Source: Gloeobacter violaceus PCC 7421
GTDB lineage: Bacteria > Cyanobacteriota > Cyanobacteriia > Gloeobacterales > Gloeobacteraceae
Assembly: GCF_000011385.1 (NCBI RefSeq)
Contig: NC_005125.1
Coordinates: 2,294,001-2,358,000, forward strand
DNA length: 64,000 nucleotides
Reading direction: 5' to 3'
Part shown: positions 33,902 to 42,794 of the stretch, piece by piece
How the letters are laid out: the number at the start of each line of letters is the position of its first letter
Numbering within the stretch: position 1 is the stretch's first letter
Notes under the pieces: model-generated
What the model saw: the letters and a program-made list of their open reading frames with translations, nothing else
What the model was told of the DNA's origin: nothing
Database searches by the model: none
Translations under genes and position numbers: made by a program

Positions 33902-35128
33902 CGCAATGCGGATCAGTGGACCGATCCGCTCGGCGACCGACTCGACCGTGCAGGTGTCTTCGCCTGTGAAGTGCCGCCGCTGAAAACTGCCCACATGAAA
34001 AACACCCACCATCTGCTTCTCCAGATGCAGCGGAACCCCAAGCAGGGACTGAACGCCTCTATTGCGCAAAACGGGGCTGGCCACCTCCACCTGGGCCAGG
34101 TTCTCAACGATGAGCGGTTGGATGTCTGCGGCAATCTGCCCGGCCACTCCCTGTCCAAGGGGAATGCGCACCTGTTGCTCGATTTCTTCTTCAAGACCGA
34201 TGGTGTTGTACACAAAGAGATCCCGGCTGCTCGATCTAGGCAGCAGCAGGGTGACCGTGTCCACATCCAGAGCAGTGCGGATTTCCTCAAACAGCCTGTG
34301 CAGCAACTCGGCAAAGACCACCTGCAACAGCACAGCACTGACTTCATGCCGCAACTTCTGAAGGTGTTCAAGAGCCTGCTCGGCCCGCCTCAACGCCTGT
34401 TTGAGCGTATCGGGCATTCCCTGTTCCACCAATCGACTCTGAGGGGTCACCGAAAGGCCGTCGCGCCTCCGGATCACCCGAGCCGGTACGCCAACGGCCA
34501 CCGAGTAGGGCGGAATGTCCTGGGTCACGACGGCTCCGGCACCGATCACGCTGCCCCGGCCGATGGTGACGCCGTCGAGCACGCTCACGGCGTGGCCGAG
34601 CCAGCAGTCGTCCTCGATGACGATTCCCTCTCGGCTGACACCCTGTTCGCGAATCGTCAACTCCGGATCCGCAAAGCGGTGGTTGTTGGCAAAAATCCCG
34701 GCATGGGCAGCGATCAAGCAGTTGTTGCCGATCGTAAGATGCCCGGGGCCGGCCAATACAGAGTAGGGACCCACCAAGGTCCCTTCGCCTACCTCGATAG
34801 TGGTCTGTCGCATCGCCATGATCATCACCCCGCGCTCTAGAAAAGCTTTGCTTTTGAGCACCAGGCGGTTGCCGGGGTTGCGGGCATCGAGTCTTACTCC
34901 GGCGCGTACACAGACTTTGTCACCGATTTCGATCGCGGCGGCATTGAGAATTTCGACATCGGTGTCAATAAATACACCGTCTCCCATCTTCCGAAACAGC
35001 TGTCGGTAGAGCGTCCGGCGCAGGGCAGGTCCCATCAGAAGCCTGGGCAGCCAGCCCAAGGCGTCTTTGAGGGCCGCCTCGCGCCAGCGCGCCAACTTCA
35101 GCAACGTGAATGTATTCGTCTCACTCAT
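33887..35128 (-). CDS. Hexapeptide acetyltransferase fused to a GAF domain
   Basis: A 413-residue fusion. Residues about 35-225 are a left-handed beta-helix O-acetyltransferase of the LacA/NodL/WcaF type (EGIVIEDDCWLGHAVSVLDGV, GRGSVIGAGAVVTQDIPPY, with His of NNHRF and WLGHA). Residues about 265-410 form a GAF domain (GLEEEIEQQVRIPLGQGVAG, GVQSLLGVPLH, GVFHVGS). The GAF part has no chromophore Cys and is of the small-ligand type. The order recurs in the 38140-40662 protein, pointing to a paralogous pair. It probably acetylates the polymer or a precursor, under ligand control. Confidence 0.85.
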   Translation of the reverse strand: MSETNTFTLLKLARWREAALKDALGWLPRLLMGPALRRTLYRQLFRKMGDGVFIDTDVEILNAAAIEIGDKVCVRAGVRLDARNPGNRLVLKSKAFLERGVMIMAMRQTTIEVGEGTLVGPYSVLAGPGHLTIGNNCLIAAHAGIFANNHRFADPELTIREQGVSREGIVIEDDCWLGHAVSVLDGVTIGRGSVIGAGAVVTQDIPPYSVAVGVPARVIRRRDGLSVTPQSRLVEQGMPDTLKQALRRAEQALEHLQKLRHEVSAVLLQVVFAELLHRLFEEIRTALDVDTVTLLLPRSSSRDLFVYNTIGLEEEIEQQVRIPLGQGVAGQIAADIQPLIVENLAQVEVASPVLRNRGVQSLLGVPLHLEKQMVGVFHVGSFQRRHFTGEDTCTVESVAERIGPLIRIAQYSS

Positions 35129-35247
35129 TCCGACTCTCCGCTTGCTGTGGGTAGGGGTCAGGACGCGGTCTTTCTGAGCGGATGAAGGGCGCCAGCCCGG
35201 ACCGGTCCCATTGGTCGCCCCGCAGTGCTTCCCTCGAGGTCCGGGCC

Positions 35248-36207
35248 TCAGGGCACTGCAATCAAGCTCGGGCGCACTCCTCTACCCAGCCGTTTGGCAA
35301 AGTCCTCCGCCGTCAGCAAGAGCCCTTCGCGCAGTTCAACCTGGGGCTGCCATCCCAGCAAACGTCGTGCCAGGGAGATGTCCGGTCGGCGCTGGCGCGG
35401 ATCATCGGACGGTAGGGGCCGGTACACGATAGGCAAGCCCGGATTGATCAGCTTCCGCACCAAGTCTGCCAGCTCATTGATCGTATACTCCCCCGGATTG
35501 CCAAGATTCACCGGGTGGGTATAGTCGCTTTCCATGAGCCCGACCATCCCCTCCACCAGGTCCGACACATAGCAGAAGCTGCGCGTCTGCTCACCGTTGC
35601 CGTAAACGCTCAGTGCTTCTCCCTGCAGTGCCTGGACAATGAGGTTGCTGACCACCCGCCCGTCGTGCTCGCTCATGCGCGGACCGTAGGTGTTAAAAAT
35701 CCGGATAATCCGCGTATCGACTCCGTTCTGGCGGTGGTAGTCCATCGTCAAGGTCTCGGCGAGGCGCTTCGATTCGTCGTAGCAGCTGCGCACGCCAATC
35801 GGGTTGACATGTCCCCAGTACTCTTCGTGCTGCGGGTGCACCAGCGGGTCGCCGTAAACTTCCGAAGTCGAAGCGAGCAACAGGCGCGCTCTGACCCGCT
35901 TGGCCAGACCCAGCATGTTGAGGGTGCCCAGCACGCCGGTCTTGATCGTTTTGATCGGGTTGGCCTGGTAGTGCACCGGGGAGGCGGGGCAAGCCAGGTG
36001 GTAGATGCGTTCGACCTCGAGCAGAATCGGCTCGATGACGTCGTGGCGAATCAGCTCAAAACGCGGGTGGGTGAGTAAGGGGGCGATGTTGAGCCGCGAG
36101 CCGGTGTAGAAATTGTCCAGGCAGAGGACTTCGTGTCCTTCGCCAACCAGTCGTTCACACAGGTGCGAGCCGATGAAGCCCGCTCCGCCGGTAACCAGTA
36201 TGCGCAT
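35248..36207 (-). CDS. UDP-glucuronate decarboxylase (UDP-xylose synthase), SDR family
   Basis: Makes UDP-xylose from UDP-glucuronate. The 319-residue protein has GGAGFIG (7-13), STSEVYGDP (Thr/Glu of the UXS active site), SCYDESKR (Tyr/Lys catalytic pair) and the UXS-type tail [15 protein letters not shown]. The ATG at 36207 starts at the Rossmann fold. It lies 19 bp after ugd, which supplies its substrate. Confidence 0.92.
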   Translation of the reverse strand: MRILVTGGAGFIGSHLCERLVGEGHEVLCLDNFYTGSRLNIAPLLTHPRFELIRHDVIEPILLEVERIYHLACPASPVHYQANPIKTIKTGVLGTLNMLGLAKRVRARLLLASTSEVYGDPLVHPQHEEYWGHVNPIGVRSCYDESKRLAETLTMDYHRQNGVDTRIIRIFNTYGPRMSEHDGRVVSNLIVQALQGEALSVYGNGEQTRSFCYVSDLVEGMVGLMESDYTHPVNLGNPGEYTINELADLVRKLINPGLPIVYRPLPSDDPRQRRPDISLARRLLGWQPQVELREGLLLTAEDFAKRLGRGVRPSLIAVP

Positions 36208-36226
36208 GGGTTGTTCTCCTCAGTTG

Positions 36227-37615
36227 TTAGCGGCCGACACCGACGTAGCGCAGCCCGGCACCCTGCACCGCCTGGGTGTCCAGGCAGTTGCGCGCGTCGA
36301 TGACAATCGGTTGGCGCAGTACCGCCGCCACCGTCTGCGGGTCGATCCCACCGTACTCGGGCCACTCGGTCATCACCAACAGCGCATCGGCCCCCTGGAC
36401 AGCCTCCAGAGCACTACCCGCCACTTGCAAGTCCGGCAGTTGACCTTGCACCTGGGCCGCCGTCACCACCGGGTCGTGGGCCACCACCCGGCAACCGAGA
36501 TTGAGCAGATGCTCCGCCACCGCCAACGCCGGCGCGCAACGGATGTCGTCGGTGTGCGGTTTGAAGGCCAATCCCCACAGCGCCACCGTCCGACCCTTGA
36601 GAATGCGCAGCTCCCGCTGCAATTTCTCGATCACCAGTTGGCGCTGGTGCTCGTTGACCGACAAGGTCGCCTTCAGCAACTCGCAGTTGTAGCCATACTC
36701 AGCCGCCGTCGAGACCAAGGCCGAGACGTCTTTTGGAAAGCACGAACCGCCCCAGCCCGCCCCGGCGTTCAGAAACGAGCGGCCGATGCGCTTGTCGAGT
36801 CCGATCGCCTCGGCGATGCGGGTGACATCCGCCCCCACCCGCTCGCAGATGTTGGCGATTTCGTTGATGAAGCTGATTTTGGTGGCCAGAAAGGCGTTGG
36901 CGGCGTACTTGATCATCTCGGCGGAGGCCAAGTCCGTCACCACCATCGGCACCGCCTGGGTATCGGTGTCGGCGGGACTCACCCAGTGGGCGTACAGTCG
37001 GCGCATCACTTCGACGGCGCGGGCGTCCTCCGCCCCGATGACGATGCGATCAGGATTGAAGGTGTCCCAGACCGCGCTGCCTTCGCGCAAAAATTCCGGG
37101 TTGCTCGCCACACTGAAGTTCGGCGGGGCGGCGGGGGCGAGCACCGCCAGACCGTTGCCCGCGTGCTGGCCGCTTCTGGCGGTGGCGGCAACGAGGTTCG
37201 CCCCGTCTTCGACCAGCATGCGCACCCAGTTGCCCGAACCGACCGGCACGGTCGATTTGTTCACAATCACCCGGAAGCGGCCGTCCAGGTGGGAGCCGAT
37301 GGAGCGGGCCACGGCGCGCACGGCAGAGAGGTCCGGCGAGCCGTCCGCCCGGGAGGGGGTGCCCACGGTGATGAAGACGACGTCACTGTCTTGAACGGTC
37401 TCGGCCATGCCGGTGGTGAACTGCAGCCGCCCGGCGGCGACGGCCGCAGCGACCAACTCGTCGAGTCCGGGTTCGTAAATCGGCATGACGCCCTGGCGCA
37501 AGCCTTCGACTTTGGCGGTGTTGTTGTCCATGCAGACGACGGTGTGGCCGATGGTAGACAGGCAGGCGCCCGTGACCAGGCCGACGTAACCGGTGCCGAT
37601 AACCCCTACTTTCAT
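36227..37615 (-). CDS. ugd: UDP-glucose 6-dehydrogenase
   Basis: Oxidises UDP-glucose twice to UDP-glucuronate. The 462-residue protein has GTGYVGLV at the N-terminus, the Ugd helical core, and the catalytic cysteine in GGSCFPKDVSAL. The ATG at 37615 has an aaggag ribosome-binding site seven bases upstream, so an earlier in-frame start at 37657 is not needed. Together with the UXS gene downstream it makes UDP-glucuronate and UDP-xylose for the polymer. Confidence 0.95.
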   Translation of the reverse strand: MKVGVIGTGYVGLVTGACLSTIGHTVVCMDNNTAKVEGLRQGVMPIYEPGLDELVAAAVAAGRLQFTTGMAETVQDSDVVFITVGTPSRADGSPDLSAVRAVARSIGSHLDGRFRVIVNKSTVPVGSGNWVRMLVEDGANLVAATARSGQHAGNGLAVLAPAAPPNFSVASNPEFLREGSAVWDTFNPDRIVIGAEDARAVEVMRRLYAHWVSPADTDTQAVPMVVTDLASAEMIKYAANAFLATKISFINEIANICERVGADVTRIAEAIGLDKRIGRSFLNAGAGWGGSCFPKDVSALVSTAAEYGYNCELLKATLSVNEHQRQLVIEKLQRELRILKGRTVALWGLAFKPHTDDIRCAPALAVAEHLLNLGCRVVAHDPVVTAAQVQGQLPDLQVAGSALEAVQGADALLVMTEWPEYGGIDPQTVAAVLRQPIVIDARNCLDTQAVQGAGLRYVGVGR

Positions 37616-37681
37616 GGATGCTCCTTGCTGGGTTGAGTAGTCAAAAAAGCTATACAAACCGATCGCCTGACAAACGGGGCG

Positions 37682-38095
37682 TCAGTTGTTGGAAAATCCG
37701 CCGCTGTGCAGGTCGAGCCATCGTTGCTCGGCCATTTTGTAGCGGTGGATATCGGTGCAGGTGCCGAACCAGCGGATCACCTGGACGTCGCCGTCGTGAA
37801 CCGGTCTGCCCCGGGCCAGGTGCCAGAGGAAGGCACCATCCCTACGACGCCTTAGGCGGTACTCAAGCTCGTAAGCCTGCCCGGTGCGCAGTGCCTCGCA
37901 CCAGGGCACGGTGCAGCGCAGCCAATCCTCCGGGTGTACCACCGAGCGCCAGCCCCACCCGCAGATCTGCTCCAGGGCAAGGCCGGTGTACTCCAGACAC
38001 AGCTGGTTGGCGCACTCCAAGCGGCCGTCCGGTGTCGCGCTCCAGGCCATCTGCGGAATGCACTCGAGCAAAAAGCGCGCGTGCCAATCGTCCAT
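37682..38095 (-). CDS. Stand-alone PAS domain protein
   Basis: A 137-residue protein consisting of one PAS/PAC unit (LLECIPQMAWSATPDGRLE, WRSVVHPEDWLRC, EYRLRRRRDGAFLWHLARG, GTCTDIHRYK). No kinase, cyclase or DNA-binding part follows. The ATG at 38095 is chosen; a GTG at 38161 would overlap the end of the preceding gene. It could sense redox or a ligand and act on a partner, perhaps the GAF acetyltransferases beside it. Confidence 0.8.
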   Translation of the reverse strand: MDDWHARFLLECIPQMAWSATPDGRLECANQLCLEYTGLALEQICGWGWRSVVHPEDWLRCTVPWCEALRTGQAYELEYRLRRRRDGAFLWHLARGRPVHDGDVQVIRWFGTCTDIHRYKMAEQRWLDLHSGGFSNN

Positions 38096-38139
38096 GGGTC
38101 TGTACCCCAACAGGCAAAGGTGGATTTGAGCGCCCGGCG

Positions 38140-40662
38140 TCAGCTTTGCAACGCCGGGCACCGGAAGGCCGGAGATTGGGTCCGCGGACGCGGCACGGCC
38201 AAATCGACGGTCAAAGGCACGCTGCTTTCGACCAATCGGGCCAGTCGTCTGCTGATGGTCACCATTTGCCTGCAGTCGTGCATGTCGAAGCGACGAGCAA
38301 TCGAACCGATATGAAAAACGCCGATCACACGGCCGTCGCTCAGCAGCGGCACACCGGCCAGATGCTGCAGACCTCGATCGCGCAAGATCGGGCTTTCGAT
38401 TTCCATCCTGGAAAGATCGTCGACGACAAGCGGCTGGCGGCTCGCGGCGATCCGGCCGGCGATGCCCCGTCCGTTGCGAATACAGATTCCCTCCGCCACT
38501 TCCTGCTCCAGACCGACGCTGGCGTGGACCTGCAGCGCATTTTTTTCGGCGGCGGCAAGCAACACGGTGACGGTCTCCACCCCGAGGGCGCGGTGGATAA
38601 ATTTCAGCGCGTTGTGCAGCAACTTCACGCGCACCACCGGTATCAGCAGAGAGCCAAAGTCTCGGTCCAGGCTCTCCAGCAAGATCAAGGTCCGGTCGAG
38701 TTCTGCCTCGATGCGCCGCCAGGGTGACGCGCCCGAAGAGCCGGCCACCTGAACGGCCACCTCGGGAGTGTCGGTCCGGTAGCTGCCCAGCACCCGCGCC
38801 GGTGCCCCGGCCGCGATGGCGTAGGCAGGGATGTCACCGGTAACCACCGCGCCCGCGCCGACGATACTGCCGCGGCCGATCCTGACCCCGGCGACGATAG
38901 TGACGTCGTGACCGATCCAGCAGTCGTCCTCGATGACGATCCCCGGCGCCGTGGTGCCGGGTTGCGCCGGGTCGGCCTCCAGGCGGGGAGCGCCGCAGAT
39001 TTCGGCGTGGGCGGCGATCAGGCAGTCTCGGCCGATGCTGAGCGTGCCCGGACCGCTCAGACAACTGTAAGGGCCGATGTACGCCTGCTCCCCCACTTCG
39101 ATGCTGCCTCCCTGCAGCGTCTGGAGGACGACTCCAGAAGCGAGGGTGGCCTCGTCGGCAATCACAATGCGGTTGTTGTGCCCGCGCGCATCGAGGCGGA
39201 CGTTGCTGTCGATGCGCACCCGTTTCCCCAGTTCGATGCGGCGCGCGTTCAAAAACTCGACGCTGGTGCTGATCGCAGTGCCGTCGCCGACTCTTGCCAA
39301 TAACTTCCGGTAGACCGCCCGGCGCACCTGCGCGCCGAAGGCGACGGCCGGAATCCAACCGACAGCCGCACCGGCGGCGACTTCTTGGACACGGGTTTGA
39401 AAGGGCACATCTGAGTGTTGATCCATCCGCTTCACCTTGGTCGACGACTGCATCTGCACAAACGGCCGTTCCGCCCACAGGTAAAATCCCCGGGCGCACA
39501 GCAAAGACAACACCACGGTCAGCGGCGCAAACAGCAATAGTTGTACATCGGCAGTCACAGGCAGCTTATCCACCAGCAGCCAGCTCACCCCCTGCAAAGG
39601 GGCATGCACCAGATAGAGACTGTAGGAAAAAGCGCCCAACGCCAGCACCGGCGGCGATTCGAGCAAGCGCATTACCACCGAGGTACCCCCCCGCCCTTCG
39701 AGACTCAGCCGCGTGCAGTACATCAGCAGGCAGGGGGTGGCCAGGGCGATCAGCAGGTGGAACACCGGCTGGGGCACCGCCAGCAGCCCAAAGGAGCGGG
39801 CCGTCGCCGCGAGCACGATCAGCAACCACAGCGAACCGCTGGTCAGCTTGAGCTGGGAGGTGGTCAGTTTCACCAGGCCTCGTCCGGGAGCAAATTCCCA
39901 CACCGCCGCCGCCATGCCGAGGGCAAAAAAGCCCACGTACCAGGGGGCGGCCCAGGCGAGCCACCCGTCAAACAGCACCACCGGAGCGAGGCCGACCCCA
40001 AAGCCCACCGCCACCGCCGCCGCGATCCCTATCCGCCGCCACAGCGGCAGCAGCAAAGCCGGGAACAAAAAATAGATTTGCCACTCGGTGGCGACGCTCC
40101 ACAGCGGAGCGCTGATTGTACTGGCTTGGGCTTCGCTCCAGTTGTGGACTAGCAGCAGATGGGCCAGCACACCCTCCCAGGTGAAACCGTTCATCGCCTT
40201 GTCCCACATATACCCGAGGCTTTGGCCGCTCCCGGCGCCCACCAGAGCGATCACCAGCAGCGACAGCCCCAAAGCGGCAAAGTACGGAGGCAGGATGCGC
40301 CAGGCGCGCCGCTTGAGGTAGCCTGTCACCCCGCCGCGCAACCGGCCGTCGGAGCGCACCACCGGCAGCATCAGGCAGTACCCCGACAGCACCATAAAGA
40401 TGCCGACGCTGAAGAGGCCGTAGCCGGCCCAGGCCGTGGCCGCCTGCAACCAGGTCGGCATCGGCTCGCCCGCCAGACGCAGCTGCGGCTTGAAGCTCAG
40501 GTCGCACCAGAGGTGAAAAAAGAGAATATACAGTGCCGTCAACCCGCGCAGACCGTCCAGGTAGTGCAGTCTGAGGGAGGGCTTGTCCGGCTTGGGCTCG
40601 GTCGTCATGTCGCCTCGGGGCTCCCGTGGGGTGATCGCATCCGGTAGGATGTTGCTGGTCAT
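38140..40662 (-). CDS. Membrane acyltransferase 3 fused to hexapeptide acetyltransferase and GAF domain
   Basis: An 840-residue three-part protein. Residues about 30-405 are an OafA/acyltransferase-3 membrane domain (YLDGLRGLTALYILFFH, SVGIFMVLSGY, SYSLYLVHAPL). Residues about 440-630 are a left-handed beta-helix acetyltransferase (PGIVIEDDCWIGHDVTI, GSIVGAGAVV). Residues about 690-830 are a GAF domain. The last two parts mirror the whole 33887-35128 protein. A Met at residue 413 (codon at 39424-39426) has aaggtg six bases upstream, so a separate LbH-GAF protein may also be made. The ATG overlaps the stop of the upstream gene (ATGA). Confidence 0.85.
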   Translation of the reverse strand: MTSNILPDAITPREPRGDMTTEPKPDKPSLRLHYLDGLRGLTALYILFFHLWCDLSFKPQLRLAGEPMPTWLQAATAWAGYGLFSVGIFMVLSGYCLMLPVVRSDGRLRGGVTGYLKRRAWRILPPYFAALGLSLLVIALVGAGSGQSLGYMWDKAMNGFTWEGVLAHLLLVHNWSEAQASTISAPLWSVATEWQIYFLFPALLLPLWRRIGIAAAVAVGFGVGLAPVVLFDGWLAWAAPWYVGFFALGMAAAVWEFAPGRGLVKLTTSQLKLTSGSLWLLIVLAATARSFGLLAVPQPVFHLLIALATPCLLMYCTRLSLEGRGGTSVVMRLLESPPVLALGAFSYSLYLVHAPLQGVSWLLVDKLPVTADVQLLLFAPLTVVLSLLCARGFYLWAERPFVQMQSSTKVKRMDQHSDVPFQTRVQEVAAGAAVGWIPAVAFGAQVRRAVYRKLLARVGDGTAISTSVEFLNARRIELGKRVRIDSNVRLDARGHNNRIVIADEATLASGVVLQTLQGGSIEVGEQAYIGPYSCLSGPGTLSIGRDCLIAAHAEICGAPRLEADPAQPGTTAPGIVIEDDCWIGHDVTIVAGVRIGRGSIVGAGAVVTGDIPAYAIAAGAPARVLGSYRTDTPEVAVQVAGSSGASPWRRIEAELDRTLILLESLDRDFGSLLIPVVRVKLLHNALKFIHRALGVETVTVLLAAAEKNALQVHASVGLEQEVAEGICIRNGRGIAGRIAASRQPLVVDDLSRMEIESPILRDRGLQHLAGVPLLSDGRVIGVFHIGSIARRFDMHDCRQMVTISRRLARLVESSVPLTVDLAVPRPRTQSPAFRCPALQS

Positions 40663-41060
40663 CGAATTTCGGGTTTGGGAAGGAGCGGGGTAACCCCCGC
40701 CACCGCCGCACCCGGCGGAATGACGACACTGCTGCGGCGCACGAGGCTGTTGCTCAGCTGCGCACCGCGGCCGATGGTGGCCCCGGCCGCCACGTAGCAG
40801 CCGGTGAGGCTCGCCTGGATGCCCACGCGCACCGCGCCCGACAGCACCGTGTCGCGCAGGTAGGCGTCGGCAGCGATCGTGCAGTCGTTGGCGACCAGCA
40901 CATAGCCTTCGAGCACCACCCCCGGTCCGATGCGGCAGTTGCTGCCGATATAGCTCTGGGGCGACAGGCGCGCAGTCGCGTCGATCAGCGTACCGGGGCC
41001 GATTTCCGGGTGGCCGGGGACATTCTCTTCGCCCCCGAAGTCGATCTGCAGTTCTTCCAT
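40659..41060 (-). CDS. Hexapeptide-repeat (left-handed beta-helix) protein
   Basis: A 133-residue protein made nearly entirely of hexapeptide turns (PGTLIDATARLSP, IGSNCRIGPGVVLEG, ATIGRGAQLSNSLV). It resembles the C-terminal part of sugar-nucleotide pyrophosphorylases, without the catalytic head. The ATG at 41060 is chosen (aggag upstream). It is 17 bp after the PIG-L gene and overlaps the next gene by ATGA, so it belongs to the same operon. Possible roles are acyltransferase subunit or oligomeric scaffold. Confidence 0.75.
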   Translation of the reverse strand: MEELQIDFGGEENVPGHPEIGPGTLIDATARLSPQSYIGSNCRIGPGVVLEGYVLVANDCTIAADAYLRDTVLSGAVRVGIQASLTGCYVAAGATIGRGAQLSNSLVRRSSVVIPPGAAVAGVTPLLPKPEIR

Positions 41061-41076
41061 GGCGTGATCTGCTCCT

Positions 41077-41724
41077 TTAAAACAAAGCCAACTTGCGGCA
41101 GTAAAAGGCCTCGGCGTAGCGGGCGTTCGCTTCGATGCCCCGCAGGCGCGCCAGGGCCCGAAAGGTCTCCTCGCTGAACCAGCCCTTGCCCGCCTGGCTC
41201 GCAAACGCCGCTGTCAATAGCCGGATCTTGCGCTCCAGGAGGGCTTCGTCGCAGGCGACATAGCCGTTCGGCCGCCCGAGATCGCCGTCGAATTTGGGAA
41301 TTTCGTACTCGAGCACCAGTTGATCGCGAAAGGTATTCCAGGTGAGGTCCGACACCAGGCGGTGGTCCTGGTGCCGGTCCTCGCGGTAGTGGGTGAAGAC
41401 CAGATCCGGAACAAAGGCGCGCTTGATCTGCTCGAAGCAGGCTTTGACCTCCGCCCCGGCGTAGGGCAAAAAGCCGTCTTGAAAATCCCACAGCGCCGTC
41501 GCCTCCAGCGCATCGCCCACAAAGGCCTTGGCGCTGGCGGACGCTTCTGCGGCGCGCTCGCCCCGGGCCGTAAACACCGCCCAGTAAAAGCGGGTCTGCG
41601 GGTACACGCGCGCCAGGTGCAACAGCGTCGCACCGCAGCCGATTTCGATGTCGTCGGCGTGCGCTCCCAGGCAGAGCACGCGCCGCAGCGGACGGCCCCC
41701 AGGGTGGCAAACCAGGTGGAGCAT
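41077..41724 (-). CDS. PIG-L family deacetylase
   Basis: A 215-residue LmbE/PIG-L protein. The zinc site is visible as AHADD (21-25) and His112 with HQDH (118-121). Such enzymes remove N-acetyl groups from amino sugars such as GlcNAc derivatives. It starts three bases after the stop of the nucleotidyltransferase gene, so the two are likely co-translated. In the context of the locus it may deacetylate a nucleotide-sugar or lipid-linked sugar. Substrate unproven. Confidence 0.88.
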   Translation of the reverse strand: MLHLVCHPGGRPLRRVLCLGAHADDIEIGCGATLLHLARVYPQTRFYWAVFTARGERAAEASASAKAFVGDALEATALWDFQDGFLPYAGAEVKACFEQIKRAFVPDLVFTHYREDRHQDHRLVSDLTWNTFRDQLVLEYEIPKFDGDLGRPNGYVACDEALLERKIRLLTAAFASQAGKGWFSEETFRALARLRGIEANARYAEAFYCRKLALF

Positions 41725-41727
41725 CGC

Positions 41728-42543
41728 TTAACCCACCGCAACCTGGGGCATCAGCGGCAGCACCCGCCCCTGGCGCCAGACCTCCCAGGGCGCTTCCTGG
41801 CGGGCGTACAGTTCGTCGAGCTGCTGCTTTTCTTTGAAGGTGTCCATGCAGGCCCAGAAGCCCTGGTAGGGGTAGGTGAGCAATTCCTGCGCGGCGATGA
41901 GACGGCGGAACGGTTCGCAGACCAATTCCTCCCCGTAGCGCATGTAATCAAAAATCTGGCGCTTGAAGACGAAGTAGCCGCCGTTAATCCAGACATCCGA
42001 GCGGCGGGTGTCGCAGATATCGCGCACCAGTCCCTGTTCGTCCATGGCGACCAGGTGAAAACTCTGGCTCGGTTTGACGCTCAAGAACGTGGCGATGCGC
42101 TCCTGGCGCTGAGAAAAAGCGATCAAGTCGGGCAGATGCAGGTTGGTGAGGCCGTCGCTGTAGTTGGCCAGGAAGTACTTGTCCCCCTCCAGGTAGGGTT
42201 CGATGGCCATCAGGCGCTGGCCGATGTTGGCATTGAAGCCGGTATCGACGAAGGTGATGTTCCAGTCGTGGATGTCGCTGTTGGAAAGTTGCAGCTTGCG
42301 CCCGCCCTCCGAGAGGGTGAAGTCGTTGGAAAGACATTCGTCGTAGTTGAGAAAGTAGTTTTTGATGGCGTCGGCTTTGTAGCCCAGGCAGAGGATGAAG
42401 TCGCGGTGGCCGTAGTGGGCGTAGTACTTCATGACATGCCAGAGGATCGGCCGGTAGCCGATGGTCACCAGGGGTTTGGGGATGCTTTCTGAGTAGTCGC
42501 GGATGCGCGTGCCCAGACCGCCGCAAAACAGTACAACTTTCAT
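41728..42543 (-). CDS. Sugar-1-phosphate nucleotidyltransferase (RfbF-like)
   Basis: A 271-residue GT-A fold nucleotidyltransferase with the active-site start FCGGLGTRIRDYSESIPKP and the segment YSDGLTNLHLPDL. The closest family by eye is glucose-1-phosphate cytidylyltransferase (RfbF), usual length about 257. The expected partner CDP-glucose dehydratase (RfbG) is absent; PIG-L and hexapeptide genes follow instead, so the product may be another activated sugar. The ATG at 42543 has a tggag site upstream. Confidence 0.82.
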   Translation of the reverse strand: MKVVLFCGGLGTRIRDYSESIPKPLVTIGYRPILWHVMKYYAHYGHRDFILCLGYKADAIKNYFLNYDECLSNDFTLSEGGRKLQLSNSDIHDWNITFVDTGFNANIGQRLMAIEPYLEGDKYFLANYSDGLTNLHLPDLIAFSQRQERIATFLSVKPSQSFHLVAMDEQGLVRDICDTRRSDVWINGGYFVFKRQIFDYMRYGEELVCEPFRRLIAAQELLTYPYQGFWACMDTFKEKQQLDELYARQEAPWEVWRQGRVLPLMPQVAVG

Positions 42544-42794
42544 GGTGGATGGACTCCAGAAAGGGGGATGGTAGTCGAGGAGAAGGTTGAGGAGGACCGG
42601 GGGCAAGGGTGCCCGTTAGCTGCACTGAGACGAAGGTGGGCTCCAAGGCCAGAGCGAGTAGGGGCCGAAAATCACACGCCCACGAGCGGCATCGGCACCG
42701 GCAGCCGGATGAGTCCGCGCCGCGGATGGGCGGTTGCCGACAGGCACAACAATCGAAATGCATCGTAGGGCCGAGGCCATGGACGGGTTGTCCG

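Noticed and set aside
33887-40662. The GAF domains as bilin-binding photoreceptors
   Set aside because: No conserved chromophore cysteine or phytochrome/CBCR motif (such as DXCF) is seen in either GAF domain.
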